DNA of 64,000 nucleotides from JACCZH01 sp963729445 (GTDB lineage Bacteria; Chloroflexota; Chloroflexia; Thermomicrobiales; CFX8). The notes below the pieces were generated by a model. It was given only the letters and a program-made list of their open reading frames with translations, did not search any database and was not told the origin of the DNA. A program made the position numbers and the translations under genes. Position 1 is the stretch's first letter. Each line of letters begins with the position of its first letter. The stretch covers positions 930,001 to 994,000 of the forward strand of contig CAVSNU010000002.1 of assembly GCA_963729445.1 (NCBI GenBank), read 5' to 3'. Of this stretch, positions 35,289-44,072 are shown piece after piece.

Positions 35289-37526
35289 ATGACGTCACAC
35301 GGCTTTACCGGCAATATGGCGCGCAGAAGCGCCAAACACCCGTGGATCACGCTCATCGCCTGGATCATCCTGCTCGCCGCGGGGATATTTTTCGCCTCGG
35401 GACTGGGCGATGCACTTACGACTGAAGCGGGCTTGACGAACGACCCTGAATCAGTACGCGGCCTCGAAATGATCGAGGAGCGGTTACGCGCCGACGACCC
35501 ACTGAGCGAGCTGCTGCTCGTCAGCTCCGACACCTACACCGTAGACGATCCGGAGTTCCAGACGTTCGTTGAGAATCTGCTGGCCCAGGTCAGGGCAGAG
35601 GAACAGATCGTCGGTGGTGCGGTCAGTTACTACGAGACCGGCGTTGAGGATCTGGTTGCCACCGATCGATCAGCGTTGATGATTCCAGTTGCTCTCATCG
35701 GTGACTTCGACGAGGCAACAGGGGAGATCGGCTCGTACCTTGACGTCCTCGAGGCCACAGACGGTCAACAGGGTTTCGAGGTCGTCACCGGCGGCGACGT
35801 CAGCATCAACGACGTGTTCAATCACACCGCTGAACAGGACCTGATGACCGGCGAGATCATCGGTATCCCAAGCGCGATCCTCATCCTTGTACTGGTGTTC
35901 GGCGCGCTCATGGCGGCCGGCGTGCCACTCGTACTGGCTGTGATCTCGATCATCATCTCCCTTGGGATCACCGCGCTGGTGGGCCAGGCGTTCGACCTGT
36001 CGGTGTTCGTCATGAACATGATCTTCATGATCGGCCTGGCGGTCGGAGTCGATTACTCGCTCTTCATCGTCGGGCGTTATCGTGAGGAACTGGCCAAGGG
36101 CCGCGACAAGATCGACGCCATCACCCGTACCGGCGAAACGGCCAGCAAGGCGGTACTCTTCTCCGGTATGACCGTGGTGATCGGTCTGCTCGGCATGCTG
36201 ATCGTGCCGTCAACGATCTTCCAGAGCCTCGGCGCCGGTGCAATCATCGTCGCGTCGGTCTCTGTACTCGCGACGTTGACTCTTCTGCCGGCCATGCTCT
36301 CCCTCATGGGAAGCTGGATCAACAAGGGCCGGGTACCGTTCGTTGGCCGCATGCAGTCCGCCGTCGATGAAGGCGGGTTCTGGTCGCGGGTCGCGCGGGT
36401 CGTCATGCGTCGCCCTGTGGTGAGTATCGTGGCGGTTGTGCTCCTCCTGGCCAGTATGTCAAGTGTGTACTTCACGATCGACCTGGGGCAGTCGGGCATC
36501 AGTACCCTGCCCGAGGAGTCGACAACCTATCGCGCGTTCAGCCTTGTCGAATCCAAATTCGATACCGCCTCACTGCAATCACCCACTGAGATCGTTATCG
36601 ATGCTCCGGATGTCCATGCGCCTGACGTTCAGGCCTCCATCGGAAACCTGATTGACAGGCTTGCCACCGAACCGATGTTCGGTCCGGCAACGGTCGAGAC
36701 GAATGAAGCTGGCGACTTGGCGTTGATCAACGTTCCCTTTCTTGGCGACAACCAGAGCACCGAGGCGCTCATCGCTGTTGAGCGGGTTCAGAATGTCCAC
36801 GGCCCCGCCGCGTTCAACGACACCAACGCCGAAGTGCTGGTGACAGGGCCAACGGCCTTCACTGTCGACTTCAACCAGATGGTGAACTTCTTCACACCGC
36901 TCGTGTTCGCGTTTGTGCTCAGCATGAGCTTCATCCTGCTGCTGCTGGCCTTCCGCTCGGTGGTTGTTCCGGCAAAGGCAATCCTGATGAATCTGCTGTC
37001 GGTTGGCGCGTCCTATGGCTTGCTGGTCATGGTGTTCCAACACGGTATCGGCAACGAACTGCTGGGCCTGCGACAAGTGCAGCGCATCGACGCCTGGGTG
37101 CCGCTGATGATGTTCACCATCCTCTTCGGCCTCTCGATGGACTACCATGTGTTCCTGCTTAGCCGCATCCGCGAGCGCTACGATGTCACCCGCAACAACA
37201 CCGAGTCTGTTGCCTATGGCGTGCGCTCAACGGCCAAGATCATCACTGGTGCGGCGCTGATCATGGTCGCGGTCTTCTCCGGGTTCGCAATGGGCGAACT
37301 GGTAATGATGCAGCAGATGGGCTTCGGTCTGGCGGTCGCGGTCATCCTGGACGCCACCATCATCCGCTCCATCCTGGTGCCGGCCAGCATGAAGCTGCTG
37401 GGCGACTGGAACTGGTATCTCCCAAGCTGGCTTTCCTGGCTGCCCAACCTCAACGTCGAGGGCACGTCGCACGAAGAGGAAGCAGAGCCTCACGGCCGCC
37501 TGCCGGAGTACGCGCCGGCGGACTAG
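35289..37526 (+). CDS. MMPL/RND family transporter
   Basis: 745 residues with two similar halves: TM1 (HPWITLIAWIILLAAGIFFA), an extracytoplasmic domain, then five clustered TM segments, repeated once. The second half starts near VVMRRPVVSIVAVVLLLASM. The GVDYSLFIVGRYREE (first half) and LSMDYHVFLLSRIRERYD (second half) segments are the proton-relay D-Y pairs of the MMPL group. Such proteins export lipids, hopanoids or drugs. Two bases separate it from tetR. A 15-bp terminator hairpin follows. Confidence 0.95.
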   Translation: MTSHGFTGNMARRSAKHPWITLIAWIILLAAGIFFASGLGDALTTEAGLTNDPESVRGLEMIEERLRADDPLSELLLVSSDTYTVDDPEFQTFVENLLAQVRAEEQIVGGAVSYYETGVEDLVATDRSALMIPVALIGDFDEATGEIGSYLDVLEATDGQQGFEVVTGGDVSINDVFNHTAEQDLMTGEIIGIPSAILILVLVFGALMAAGVPLVLAVISIIISLGITALVGQAFDLSVFVMNMIFMIGLAVGVDYSLFIVGRYREELAKGRDKIDAITRTGETASKAVLFSGMTVVIGLLGMLIVPSTIFQSLGAGAIIVASVSVLATLTLLPAMLSLMGSWINKGRVPFVGRMQSAVDEGGFWSRVARVVMRRPVVSIVAVVLLLASMSSVYFTIDLGQSGISTLPEESTTYRAFSLVESKFDTASLQSPTEIVIDAPDVHAPDVQASIGNLIDRLATEPMFGPATVETNEAGDLALINVPFLGDNQSTEALIAVERVQNVHGPAAFNDTNAEVLVTGPTAFTVDFNQMVNFFTPLVFAFVLSMSFILLLLAFRSVVVPAKAILMNLLSVGASYGLLVMVFQHGIGNELLGLRQVQRIDAWVPLMMFTILFGLSMDYHVFLLSRIRERYDVTRNNTESVAYGVRSTAKIITGAALIMVAVFSGFAMGELVMMQQMGFGLAVAVILDATIIRSILVPASMKLLGDWNWYLPSWLSWLPNLNVEGTSHEEEAEPHGRLPEYAPAD

Positions 37527-37545
37527 CCAGAACGTTTCGACATGC

Positions 37546-37579
37546 AAAACGGGCGGTGACAAATGTCACCGCCCGTTTT
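37546..37579. terminator. Bidirectional intrinsic terminator
   Basis: Arms AAAACGGGCGGTGAC and GTCACCGCCCGTTTT, 15 bp, loop AAAT. The A tract at one side and T tract at the other make it a terminator in both directions, between the convergent MMPL gene and the methyltransferase gene. Confidence 0.92.
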
Positions 37580-37599
37580 CCGTCGTGCCTGTGAACGGT

Positions 37600-38475
37600 T
37601 TACCGAACTCCGACCGCCAGGGCCCGGCCTTCGACAAAGATGAACTCGGGCCGGTTCATCAGAGCCACGGGGTTCTCCGCGTCAACCAGCGATTGCAGCT
37701 TCTGCGCGTGATCGGCCGGCAGATCATCGATACCCGGTGAGCCGGTGCAGAGATAGGGAATGGCAACGTCCAGGAAGCCGCGCTCGTCGTCGGTGAGCGG
37801 GTGGATGTACTCGCGGGTACGCATGACGCCCCGCACCTCCCGCAGGCCGGCCTGGATGAAGTAGCCACGCAGCTTGTGACCAACAAACCAGTCAACAAAC
37901 TCCTGATCGTGAGAGCCGCCCGGCAGGCAACCTTTGAGTGCGAGCAGCAGCTCATCCTCCATCGGGCCGAGAATCATCGAGTGCATCTCGACATCCTGGG
38001 CGGCGACTCGTCCACCGGGACGCACCACGCGCACCATCTCCTTGATCGCGCCGACCGGGTCAGGCTCGTATTGCAGCGAGCCAGCGCACCAGACAGCGTC
38101 AAATACGCCGTCCTCGAACGGCAAGTGAGCGAGGCTTCCCTGACGCAGCTCAACCTGGCTCTCGTAATCCGCCCCGCCAATACGGTTGCGGGCCGTTTCC
38201 AGGTTTTCTTCATCCGGATCGAGCCCAACGACCTTGCCCTCGGGTCCAATCTCCTTGGCGATCCATGCGAAATGCGTCCCGCTGCCGCAGCCAAGATCAA
38301 GTACCCGGTCTCCCGGCAGCAACCCGGCTTCGCCAAGCAACGAGCTGTACAGCGCGGCCATGGCCCGGAAATGACGATGCATCCAGAAGTCACTCGTCAG
38401 ATCCAACCCGGAATCGCTCCGCATCACCGACCGGTGCGACCTCTCGCCGTTTGCGCCTTGCGTTGCGTCAGCCAT
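37600..38475 (-). CDS. Class I SAM-dependent methyltransferase
   Basis: 291 residues from ATG 38475 (MADATQGANGERSHRSVM) with AAGGAG 9 bases upstream; an upstream ATG at 38529 has none. Motif I GDRVLDLGCGSGTHFAWIA, motif II VVGLDPDEENLETAR, motif post-I QGSLAHLPFEDGVFDAVWCA and RVVRPGGRVAAQD place it with the Methyltransf_11/UbiE-like group. The C-terminal 100 residues (GYFIQAGLREVRGVMRTREY) are of the same type as in small-molecule O/N-methyltransferases. Single-gene unit; substrate unknown. Confidence 0.92.
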   Translation of the reverse strand: MADATQGANGERSHRSVMRSDSGLDLTSDFWMHRHFRAMAALYSSLLGEAGLLPGDRVLDLGCGSGTHFAWIAKEIGPEGKVVGLDPDEENLETARNRIGGADYESQVELRQGSLAHLPFEDGVFDAVWCAGSLQYEPDPVGAIKEMVRVVRPGGRVAAQDVEMHSMILGPMEDELLLALKGCLPGGSHDQEFVDWFVGHKLRGYFIQAGLREVRGVMRTREYIHPLTDDERGFLDVAIPYLCTGSPGIDDLPADHAQKLQSLVDAENPVALMNRPEFIFVEGRALAVGVR

Positions 38476-38546
38476 CGGTTGCTGCTCCTTCAGTCCGCTT
38501 ACGTTGATTCGTTCAGGTAGATAGTACACTTACGCACTCGCGTGAG

Positions 38547-38810
38547 ATGATGAGTTTGAGGGAAGCAAGATGGTCCATGGACGCAAATGTACATGACAGC
38601 CGCTATCCTGCTGAGACAGGCTCCGATGACGTTCAGAGTCCTGAATCTCGTGCTGAGTCGCTCCGAGCGTTCGATGAATACTTGTGTACGAATCCCGACA
38701 TAGCTGAAATCATGGCGAAATATCCTGAGATTGACGAAGAGTTCGTCCGGCACGTTGAGGAGTTTGTCGAGCGCTACCGGCCGGCGCTGGAGAACCTCGC
38801 CAAACGCTAA
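38547..38810 (+). CDS. Hypothetical small acidic protein
   Basis: About 87 residues (77 if started at ATG 38577, which has GGGAAG upstream). No TM. The C-terminal half FDEYLCTNPDIAEIMAKYPE, then EEFVRHVEEFVERYRPALEN is a predicted amphipathic helical region. It starts 72 bp from, and divergent to, the methyltransferase gene. I do not recognise it. Confidence 0.55.
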   Translation: MMSLREARWSMDANVHDSRYPAETGSDDVQSPESRAESLRAFDEYLCTNPDIAEIMAKYPEIDEEFVRHVEEFVERYRPALENLAKR

Positions 38811-38891
38811 GCTAAACAGTGATCCAGCGCCTGCTAATACCGCGCCAGATGCACATCTGGCGCAGCCGCACTAAAGCGCCAGGCAAATCTT

Positions 38892-39353
38892 TTATATCTG
38901 CGCCACCGTTCTGGACCGTTCACTTCCAGAACTCGTGAGTATGGCCGCTATCATCGCAAGCAAGGAACCTGGAAGCAGGAATAGTCCAATGCTGAACATG
39001 CTAAGGATCGTCCCAAGCAGGAGGACGATCGCTGAAGCCCAAAGGATAATTCGTCCAGCTTTCAATCGATAGCGGCCATGGAGAATCGTGCCGGCCAGGA
39101 CTCCAATCACACTGACGAGCATCCACAGCAGGAACATGATGGTGACCGCCTCGAAATCCTCGTTGCTCCACACGTTAGTCCAACCACTTTCGGTTGCAAC
39201 TGAACCTCCGCCGGAGGGTGCGTCTGTCGGGCCCCCGACCGTGCGGACCTCTGTTGACATGTAGTGGCCGGTTGGACCGAAGAGCGCGTATGACCATCCA
39301 AGTAGACCAACCACGCCGGCAATGACACCTGTAGTTGCACCCGGCCGTCGCAC
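38892..39353 (-). CDS. Hypothetical four-TM membrane protein
   Basis: 153 residues. One TM at the N-terminus (GVIAGVVGLLGWSYALFG), an outside loop rich in Gly, Ser and Thr, then three TM segments (TIMFLLWMLVSVIGVLAGTI; IILWASAIVLLLGTILSMF; GLFLLPGSLLAMIAAILTS). It lies 15 bp downstream of the class III aminotransferase gene on the same strand, so may be cotranscribed. The function is unknown. Confidence 0.7.
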   Translation of the reverse strand: MRRPGATTGVIAGVVGLLGWSYALFGPTGHYMSTEVRTVGGPTDAPSGGGSVATESGWTNVWSNEDFEAVTIMFLLWMLVSVIGVLAGTILHGRYRLKAGRIILWASAIVLLLGTILSMFSIGLFLLPGSLLAMIAAILTSSGSERSRTVAQI

Positions 39354-39367
39354 GATATCTCCCTCGC

Positions 39368-40702
39368 TTACACGTCCGTCTCCCGCAACGCGGCAGAGAA
39401 GGCGTCGATCAGGAGATTCGCTTCGGTCTCACGCATCGGGGTCGAGAGGCAACCGGTCAGCGCCGGCGCGAGGATGATGCCGTGAGCCAGCAGGCTATCG
39501 TAGACGGCGGAGACACGAGCGCGCTCCGGCGGCGTTCCGGCGCTGCTGCGATAGTCGGTGAGCTTGCGCTGGTGCAGGTGAATGCCGAAGAGCGAGCCAT
39601 GGCCGGTCACTTGTCCTTCGACGCGTGCGCCGTCCATCGCCTCGGACAATCCTTCGCGGATGTAGGCGCCCAGCGCTTCGAGACGATCGAATTCGTCTTG
39701 CGTCATCTTCTTCATGGCGGTCAGGCCGGCCACCATCGTCATCGGGTTGGCGCTGAAGGTGCCGCCGTGCGGGACTCTGGGGGTTCCGCCGCGTGGATCG
39801 AAGACGGCCATGATCTCCGCCGCGCCGCCGACGGCACCGACCGGAAAACCACCACCAATGATCTTCGCCATCGTTGTCATGTCCGGTGTGACGCCGACCA
39901 CCGCCTGCACGCCGCCGTAGGCTGCGCGAAGGCTAATGACCTCGTCGAAGATCAGGACGATCCCGTGCGCCCGGGTCACTTCCCGCAGCCGCTCCAGAAA
40001 CGAGACGTCGCCGGGGATCAGGCCCATACGCCAGGGCATCGGGTCGATCAGGACGGCGGCGAGATCATCCTTATGGCGATCAACCAGGCGCTCCATCATG
40101 TCGGTGTCGTTGTAGCGCAGCACCACGACGTCATCCAGCATGCCTTGCGGCGCGCCATGGTAGTAGGCCGTCGAAGGCGGGTCGAGCTCATCCCAGACAG
40201 ACTCGGGCGCGAGCGTGCTGACACCGGCGTAATCGTAGCTGCCGTGGTAGGAACCCTCGAACTTGGCGATCTTCGGCCGGCCCGTGAAGGCACGCGCCGC
40301 CTGGATGGCCGACATTACCGCCTCAGTGCCTGAGTTGGTGAAGCGAATCTGCTCAACCGAGGGAATCCGGTCCACGATCAACTGCGCCAGCTCAACTTCC
40401 TGGGGCGTCGGCATACCGAACGCGGTTCCACGCTGGAGCTGCTCGATCACCGCCGCGTTGATATCAGCGTCGGCATGGCCGTGGATCAGCGAGGTGTAGT
40501 TGTTCAGGAAGTCGTAGCGTTCTTCACCTTCGGCATCGACCACCAGCGCACCATGGCCTCGATTAGCATAGGCCGGATAGGGGTCGAGGTGGACGGTCGT
40601 GCGCGTGTTGCCCCCGGGCATCACCTTTTTGGCATGCTCATGGAGGCGCGCGGATTCTGACAGCGGTAGGCGGAACGCCTCGCGGCGGTCGGTTGCGGTC
40701 AT
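39368..40702 (-). CDS. Class III aminotransferase (glutamate-1-semialdehyde aminomutase-like)
   Basis: 444 residues, PLP fold-type I. Motifs: PGGNTRTTVHLDPYPAYANR at the N-terminus, the phosphate-binding NSGTEAVMSAIQAARAFTG, the ring-stacking and Asp region VLIFDEVISLRAAYGG, and the Schiff-base lysine in TTMAKIIGGGFPVGAVGG. The resemblance is to HemL-like and other class III enzymes that act on omega-amino acids; no heme-pathway genes are nearby, so a catabolic aminotransferase or aminomutase is more likely (inference). It is transcribed away from the DUF2905 gene. Confidence 0.9.
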   Translation of the reverse strand: MTATDRREAFRLPLSESARLHEHAKKVMPGGNTRTTVHLDPYPAYANRGHGALVVDAEGEERYDFLNNYTSLIHGHADADINAAVIEQLQRGTAFGMPTPQEVELAQLIVDRIPSVEQIRFTNSGTEAVMSAIQAARAFTGRPKIAKFEGSYHGSYDYAGVSTLAPESVWDELDPPSTAYYHGAPQGMLDDVVVLRYNDTDMMERLVDRHKDDLAAVLIDPMPWRMGLIPGDVSFLERLREVTRAHGIVLIFDEVISLRAAYGGVQAVVGVTPDMTTMAKIIGGGFPVGAVGGAAEIMAVFDPRGGTPRVPHGGTFSANPMTMVAGLTAMKKMTQDEFDRLEALGAYIREGLSEAMDGARVEGQVTGHGSLFGIHLHQRKLTDYRSSAGTPPERARVSAVYDSLLAHGIILAPALTGCLSTPMRETEANLLIDAFSAALRETDV

Positions 40703-40831
40703 GGGTCGTCTCTTCCTCTCACGCTGTTGGCAAAGCCGGAGTTGCCATGCAGTCTAGTGCTCTTCTCACTGCCGGGCAATACGGAGAGTGGCACACATGA
40801 ATCGACGCGAGCGTTAGCGAGGACAGAGCTT

Positions 40832-41053
40832 ATGGATACTCGCGCAACGGCGACTTTGCTTATCGTCATCGGTTTCGTCGCGATCCTCGGCGGCTTGCTG
40901 CTGCTGGCCGGCGGGCTCGACTGGTTTGGCCGGCTCCCGGGCGACATTCGCATTGAGCGAGAAAACACCCGCATCTACATCCCGATCACGTCGATGATCC
41001 TGCTCTCGATTGTCCTGAACCTGTTGCTGTACATCATCCTGCGGTTGTTCTAG
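40832..41053 (+). CDS. DUF2905 family small membrane protein
   Basis: 73 residues from ATG 40832 with GAGGA 9 bases upstream. Two TM segments flank the family hallmark WFGRLPGDIRIERENTRIYI. The family is widespread in Gram-positive bacteria, cyanobacteria and Chloroflexota; no function is assigned. An open frame reaches back to 40727, but the upstream 35 residues are not family sequence. Confidence 0.9.
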   Translation: MDTRATATLLIVIGFVAILGGLLLLAGGLDWFGRLPGDIRIERENTRIYIPITSMILLSIVLNLLLYIILRLF

Positions 41054-41125
41054 GGTGAATGACACGTTGGATATAATCGGGACGATGTACGAGGATGCGC
41101 CGCTTTCCGGAAGGGGAACACAGAC

Positions 41126-41542
41126 TTGATAGCGAACTCACGGCCGGCCCAGAGCCGATCCAGGGGACGCCGGGCGTTTCAGTGGCTGTCAATTGTCATG
41201 TTCGTGCTGGTGACGCTCCAGCCGGCGCTGGCCGGACGAGGCTGGTTTCAGGACCGGCAATTTATCGACATCCACGGCTTCGTGGCCAACGCCATCTTTC
41301 CGATCTCCCTGGTGATGCTCGGCCTGGCGCTCTTCGCCGGTTTCCGGCGCCGGAATCTGATGACTGGCTGGAGCTTCCTGCTGGTCGTCCTGGTCACGGC
41401 GCAGATCGGCATGGGCTACTCGGCTACTGGCCGGCCAGCGATCGCCGCCATGCACATTCCACTGGGAGTGTTTGTCTTCGGCGTGTCACTCATGCTCATG
41501 CTTTTTGCGTATGGATTCACGATCAATCCGGAGAAGGCCTGA
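41126..41542 (+). CDS. Four-TM membrane protein, DUF6220-like
   Basis: 138 residues starting at TTG 41126 with GGAAGGGGAA upstream. Four TM segments: FQWLSIVMFVLVTLQPALAG, HGFVANAIFPISLVMLGLAL, WSFLLVVLVTAQIGMGYSAT and HIPLGVFVFGVSLMLMLFAY. Conserved histidines at the start of TM2 and TM4 suggest it could bind a heme or metal (inference). It is a likely relative of the protein at 12179. It lies 46 bp before the DUF1684 gene. Confidence 0.7.
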   Translation: MIANSRPAQSRSRGRRAFQWLSIVMFVLVTLQPALAGRGWFQDRQFIDIHGFVANAIFPISLVMLGLALFAGFRRRNLMTGWSFLLVVLVTAQIGMGYSATGRPAIAAMHIPLGVFVFGVSLMLMLFAYGFTINPEKA

Positions 41543-41588
41543 TCGCAGGCGGCCTCCGCCCACCGCTCCACGGCTGAAAGGGGTTTCG

Positions 41589-42140
41589 ATGTCTTCGTCT
41601 TCAACCGCATCTCGCTTGACACGCTTCCGGGAACGGCGTGACACTTTTATGCAGACCCATGAACACTCGCCGCTGACGGAGGCGCAGAAGAAGAGCTACG
41701 TGCCATTGGCCTACTACGAGGAAAACCCGGCACTCAGCTTCATCCTGGCCGTGGACACGGCCATATCGAATGAACCCATCGAGCTACCGACCACCTCCGG
41801 CGAGAGCCGCCAGTACATTCCCCATGGCCGTGTCACCTTCACGGTCGAGGGTGTGGAAGCCACCTTGATGGTCTACCGCGAGCCAGGCAGGGGCCGGCTC
41901 ATCCTGCCCTTCAGGGATCTGACCAGCGGCAAGGAGACCTATGGCGCGGGCCGCACGATCGATCCCCAGGAGCGCCCCGACGGAACGCTGACCGTCGATT
42001 TTAACTACGCCTACGGCCCATACTGCCAGTACAACGACAATTGGGTCTGCACGCTGCCACCCATGGAGAACTGGCTGAAGGTCGCTATCGAAGCCGGCGA
42101 GAAGAAGTACCCCGGCAAGGAGTCCGAGTACCCCGATTAG
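41589..42140 (+). CDS. DUF1684 family protein
   Basis: 183 residues from ATG 41589 with AAAGGGG 6 bases upstream. Family hallmarks: RFRERRDTFMQTHEHSPLTE at the start, YYEENPALSF, LPFRDLTSGKETYGAGRTID, and the C-terminal DFNYAYGPYCQYNDNWVCTL with PPMENWLKVAIEAGEK. DUF1684 proteins bind unknown ligands; the Cys pair in YCQYNDNWVC may matter. No signal peptide is seen. It is in line with the preceding membrane gene. Confidence 0.9.
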   Translation: MSSSSTASRLTRFRERRDTFMQTHEHSPLTEAQKKSYVPLAYYEENPALSFILAVDTAISNEPIELPTTSGESRQYIPHGRVTFTVEGVEATLMVYREPGRGRLILPFRDLTSGKETYGAGRTIDPQERPDGTLTVDFNYAYGPYCQYNDNWVCTLPPMENWLKVAIEAGEKKYPGKESEYPD

Positions 42141-42358
42141 GCCCCCGTTCGAGATTTCGGCGCCCGGCGAAACCTTTCCGGGTGGTTCTGCGTCTCCGTC
42201 TACAGCAGGGATCGAGTGACCGGGCGCTGCCCTGTGCGCGCCGTTTGTGTTTGCCGATCGTTGTTGTCTACCGTACAGTATGTGGCATCGGCATCTTCAC
42301 CAGCAGCGTGTTGTCACGTTCAACGCGGGCATGCTGCGCGGCCCGGAAGACATGGTGT

Positions 42359-43378
42359 ATGACTCCGCGAACACTCATCCCGTATGTCATCCTGCTCACG
42401 CTCCTCGTTGCCTGTGGCACGCCAGACCCGAGCCTGACCGCCCCCGCTGGGCAGAACACGAGCCCTGCAGGCGAGATTCTGTTCGTGGCTGGGGGTGACG
42501 TCTACATCTGGGATGGCGATCTGAAGCAGGTAACGCGAGGTGTCCACGCCGCCTCCCCACGCTGGTCGCCTGCCGGAGAGCGCTTTGCCTATATCGAGAT
42601 GCACGCCGACCTCGGCTATTCAGATCTCCTGGTGGCGCGCCGCGATGGAACGTTTCTGACACAGGTCACCCAAAACCGGCCGGACGCCGAGGAATATAGC
42701 GAGGAGTTCGCGCGCTACGCCTACTGGGCAATTGACCCGGTCTGGTCTCCAGCCGGCGAGCAGCTTGCCTGGGTGAGCGACCGTGAAGGATGGGAGGTTC
42801 CAGACCATCTACCGCGTTTGTCCGACCCACTCTACCTCTGGTTCTCCGAGACCTGGGATGCACCGCCCTACCTGCTGCCATCGTCTGAGGAGATTCCGAT
42901 CGTCACGTTGGAGGGCATCGGTGTCACCCAGGAATCCCCCACCTTCTCACCTGACGGCAACCAGCTTGCGTTCGTGGCGAGGGCCGAGCCATCCGAGATC
43001 TGGACCATCGACCTGAATGGTGGAGAGCTCACATCGCTGGTTGCGAGTGGCGAGGCGGCCTACGACCCGGCATGGTCTCCCGACGGCGACCACGTTGCCT
43101 TCATCCAGCGCCAAGGCACTGCAAACGACATCTGGATCGCTCCTGCAAATGGAGACGAGCCCTACCAGCTGACCAGCGTCGGTAGCGCGGTTTCTCCAGT
43201 GTGGTCTCCGGATGGAAGGTTCATCGCGTTCTTCCGCGAGCATCAGGGGGAGTTTGAAGCCTGGTATGTGGGGATCACCGAGGGAAGTGATGGGCGACTA
43301 TCCGCTTCCGAAGCGGAGCGGCTCTTCACCGCGGACGAGCTTGACACCCCGTCGGGCATGTCGTGGTTTGGGACATAG
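42359..43378 (+). CDS. PD40/TolB-like beta-propeller lipoprotein
   Basis: 339 residues from ATG 42359. A short signal (RTLIPYVILLTLLVACG) ends in a lipobox, so it is probably lipid-anchored on the outer face. The rest is about six PD40 propeller repeats, visible as SPRWSPAGERFAYIE, DPVWSPAGEQLAWVSDREGW, SPTFSPDGNQLAFVARAE, DPAWSPDGDHVAFIQRQG and SPVWSPDGRFIAFFREHQGE. Propellers of this type bind proteins or peptides; the ligand is unknown. The frame is open for 318 bases further upstream but overlaps the DUF1684 gene and lacks sense there. Confidence 0.88.
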   Translation: MTPRTLIPYVILLTLLVACGTPDPSLTAPAGQNTSPAGEILFVAGGDVYIWDGDLKQVTRGVHAASPRWSPAGERFAYIEMHADLGYSDLLVARRDGTFLTQVTQNRPDAEEYSEEFARYAYWAIDPVWSPAGEQLAWVSDREGWEVPDHLPRLSDPLYLWFSETWDAPPYLLPSSEEIPIVTLEGIGVTQESPTFSPDGNQLAFVARAEPSEIWTIDLNGGELTSLVASGEAAYDPAWSPDGDHVAFIQRQGTANDIWIAPANGDEPYQLTSVGSAVSPVWSPDGRFIAFFREHQGEFEAWYVGITEGSDGRLSASEAERLFTADELDTPSGMSWFGT

Positions 43379-43384
43379 CCGGTT

Positions 43385-43933
43385 TCACGAGCCGCGTCGG
43401 GACCGTTCCTCATGGCCTGACAATGCCACGTACCACTGCCTCGACATCTGGTACCGCATCAACAGGGGCCTGTAACGGGCCTCTTCGTTCATGTCGGCGA
43501 TGATCTCGGCTGCGATAACCAGACCAAGATCCAGCCCGACAACAATGACCGGGGTGTACGGCTTGAGCAGCTGGTACGGGTGCGACACGTCGAAACAGGT
43601 ATCAGACGTGATCGTGACAAGTTGCTCGTCACCAGGCTCGACGTTCGACAGGTACGAGAAGTGCACCAGCTCGGTGTCGCGGAAACGCACGATCTCAATC
43701 GGCGCTTCACGAACATAGAGCAGCCCATCCTCCACATCTGAAATCATGGCGAAGAATGCTGTGCGGCGTGGCTCCGGATAGTACGGAAGCGCACAGCGCT
43801 CACGTTGCGAGTTGCCCTCCGGACGGTGAACGGGTGCTGAAACCGGTGTCTCCGTGAGACGGCCGGTTTCGTGGGTACGGGGCCGATTCCGGCTCGCAAT
43901 GGCTGCATCATCAAACGGTGTCAAACGCTTCAT
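43385..43933 (-). CDS. Hypothetical protein, 182 residues
   Basis: The product has a disordered, Arg/Thr/Pro-rich N-terminal 50 residues, then a folded part with alternating strands: TAFFAMISDVEDGLLYVREA, PIEIVRFRDTELVHFSYLSN, HPYQLLKPYTPVIVVGLDLG and LVIAAEIIADMNEEARYRPL. No TM, no recognised motif. It ends 6 bp from the convergent propeller lipoprotein gene and lies downstream of the BTAD-AAA regulator with a gap of 139 bp on the same strand. Confidence 0.55.
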   Translation of the reverse strand: MKRLTPFDDAAIASRNRPRTHETGRLTETPVSAPVHRPEGNSQRERCALPYYPEPRRTAFFAMISDVEDGLLYVREAPIEIVRFRDTELVHFSYLSNVEPGDEQLVTITSDTCFDVSHPYQLLKPYTPVIVVGLDLGLVIAAEIIADMNEEARYRPLLMRYQMSRQWYVALSGHEERSRRGS

Positions 43934-44072
43934 CGCCTCGCCTCTCGTCGTGGACTTGCAGGCTACCTGCCCAGAGGACGCACGGACACAGTGTTGAGTA
44001 GCAGTGCCACGATCATAGCGATGAGCGTTTGAGATCTGCTTAACAGGAATTTAATTCGCAACAGAGGTGATC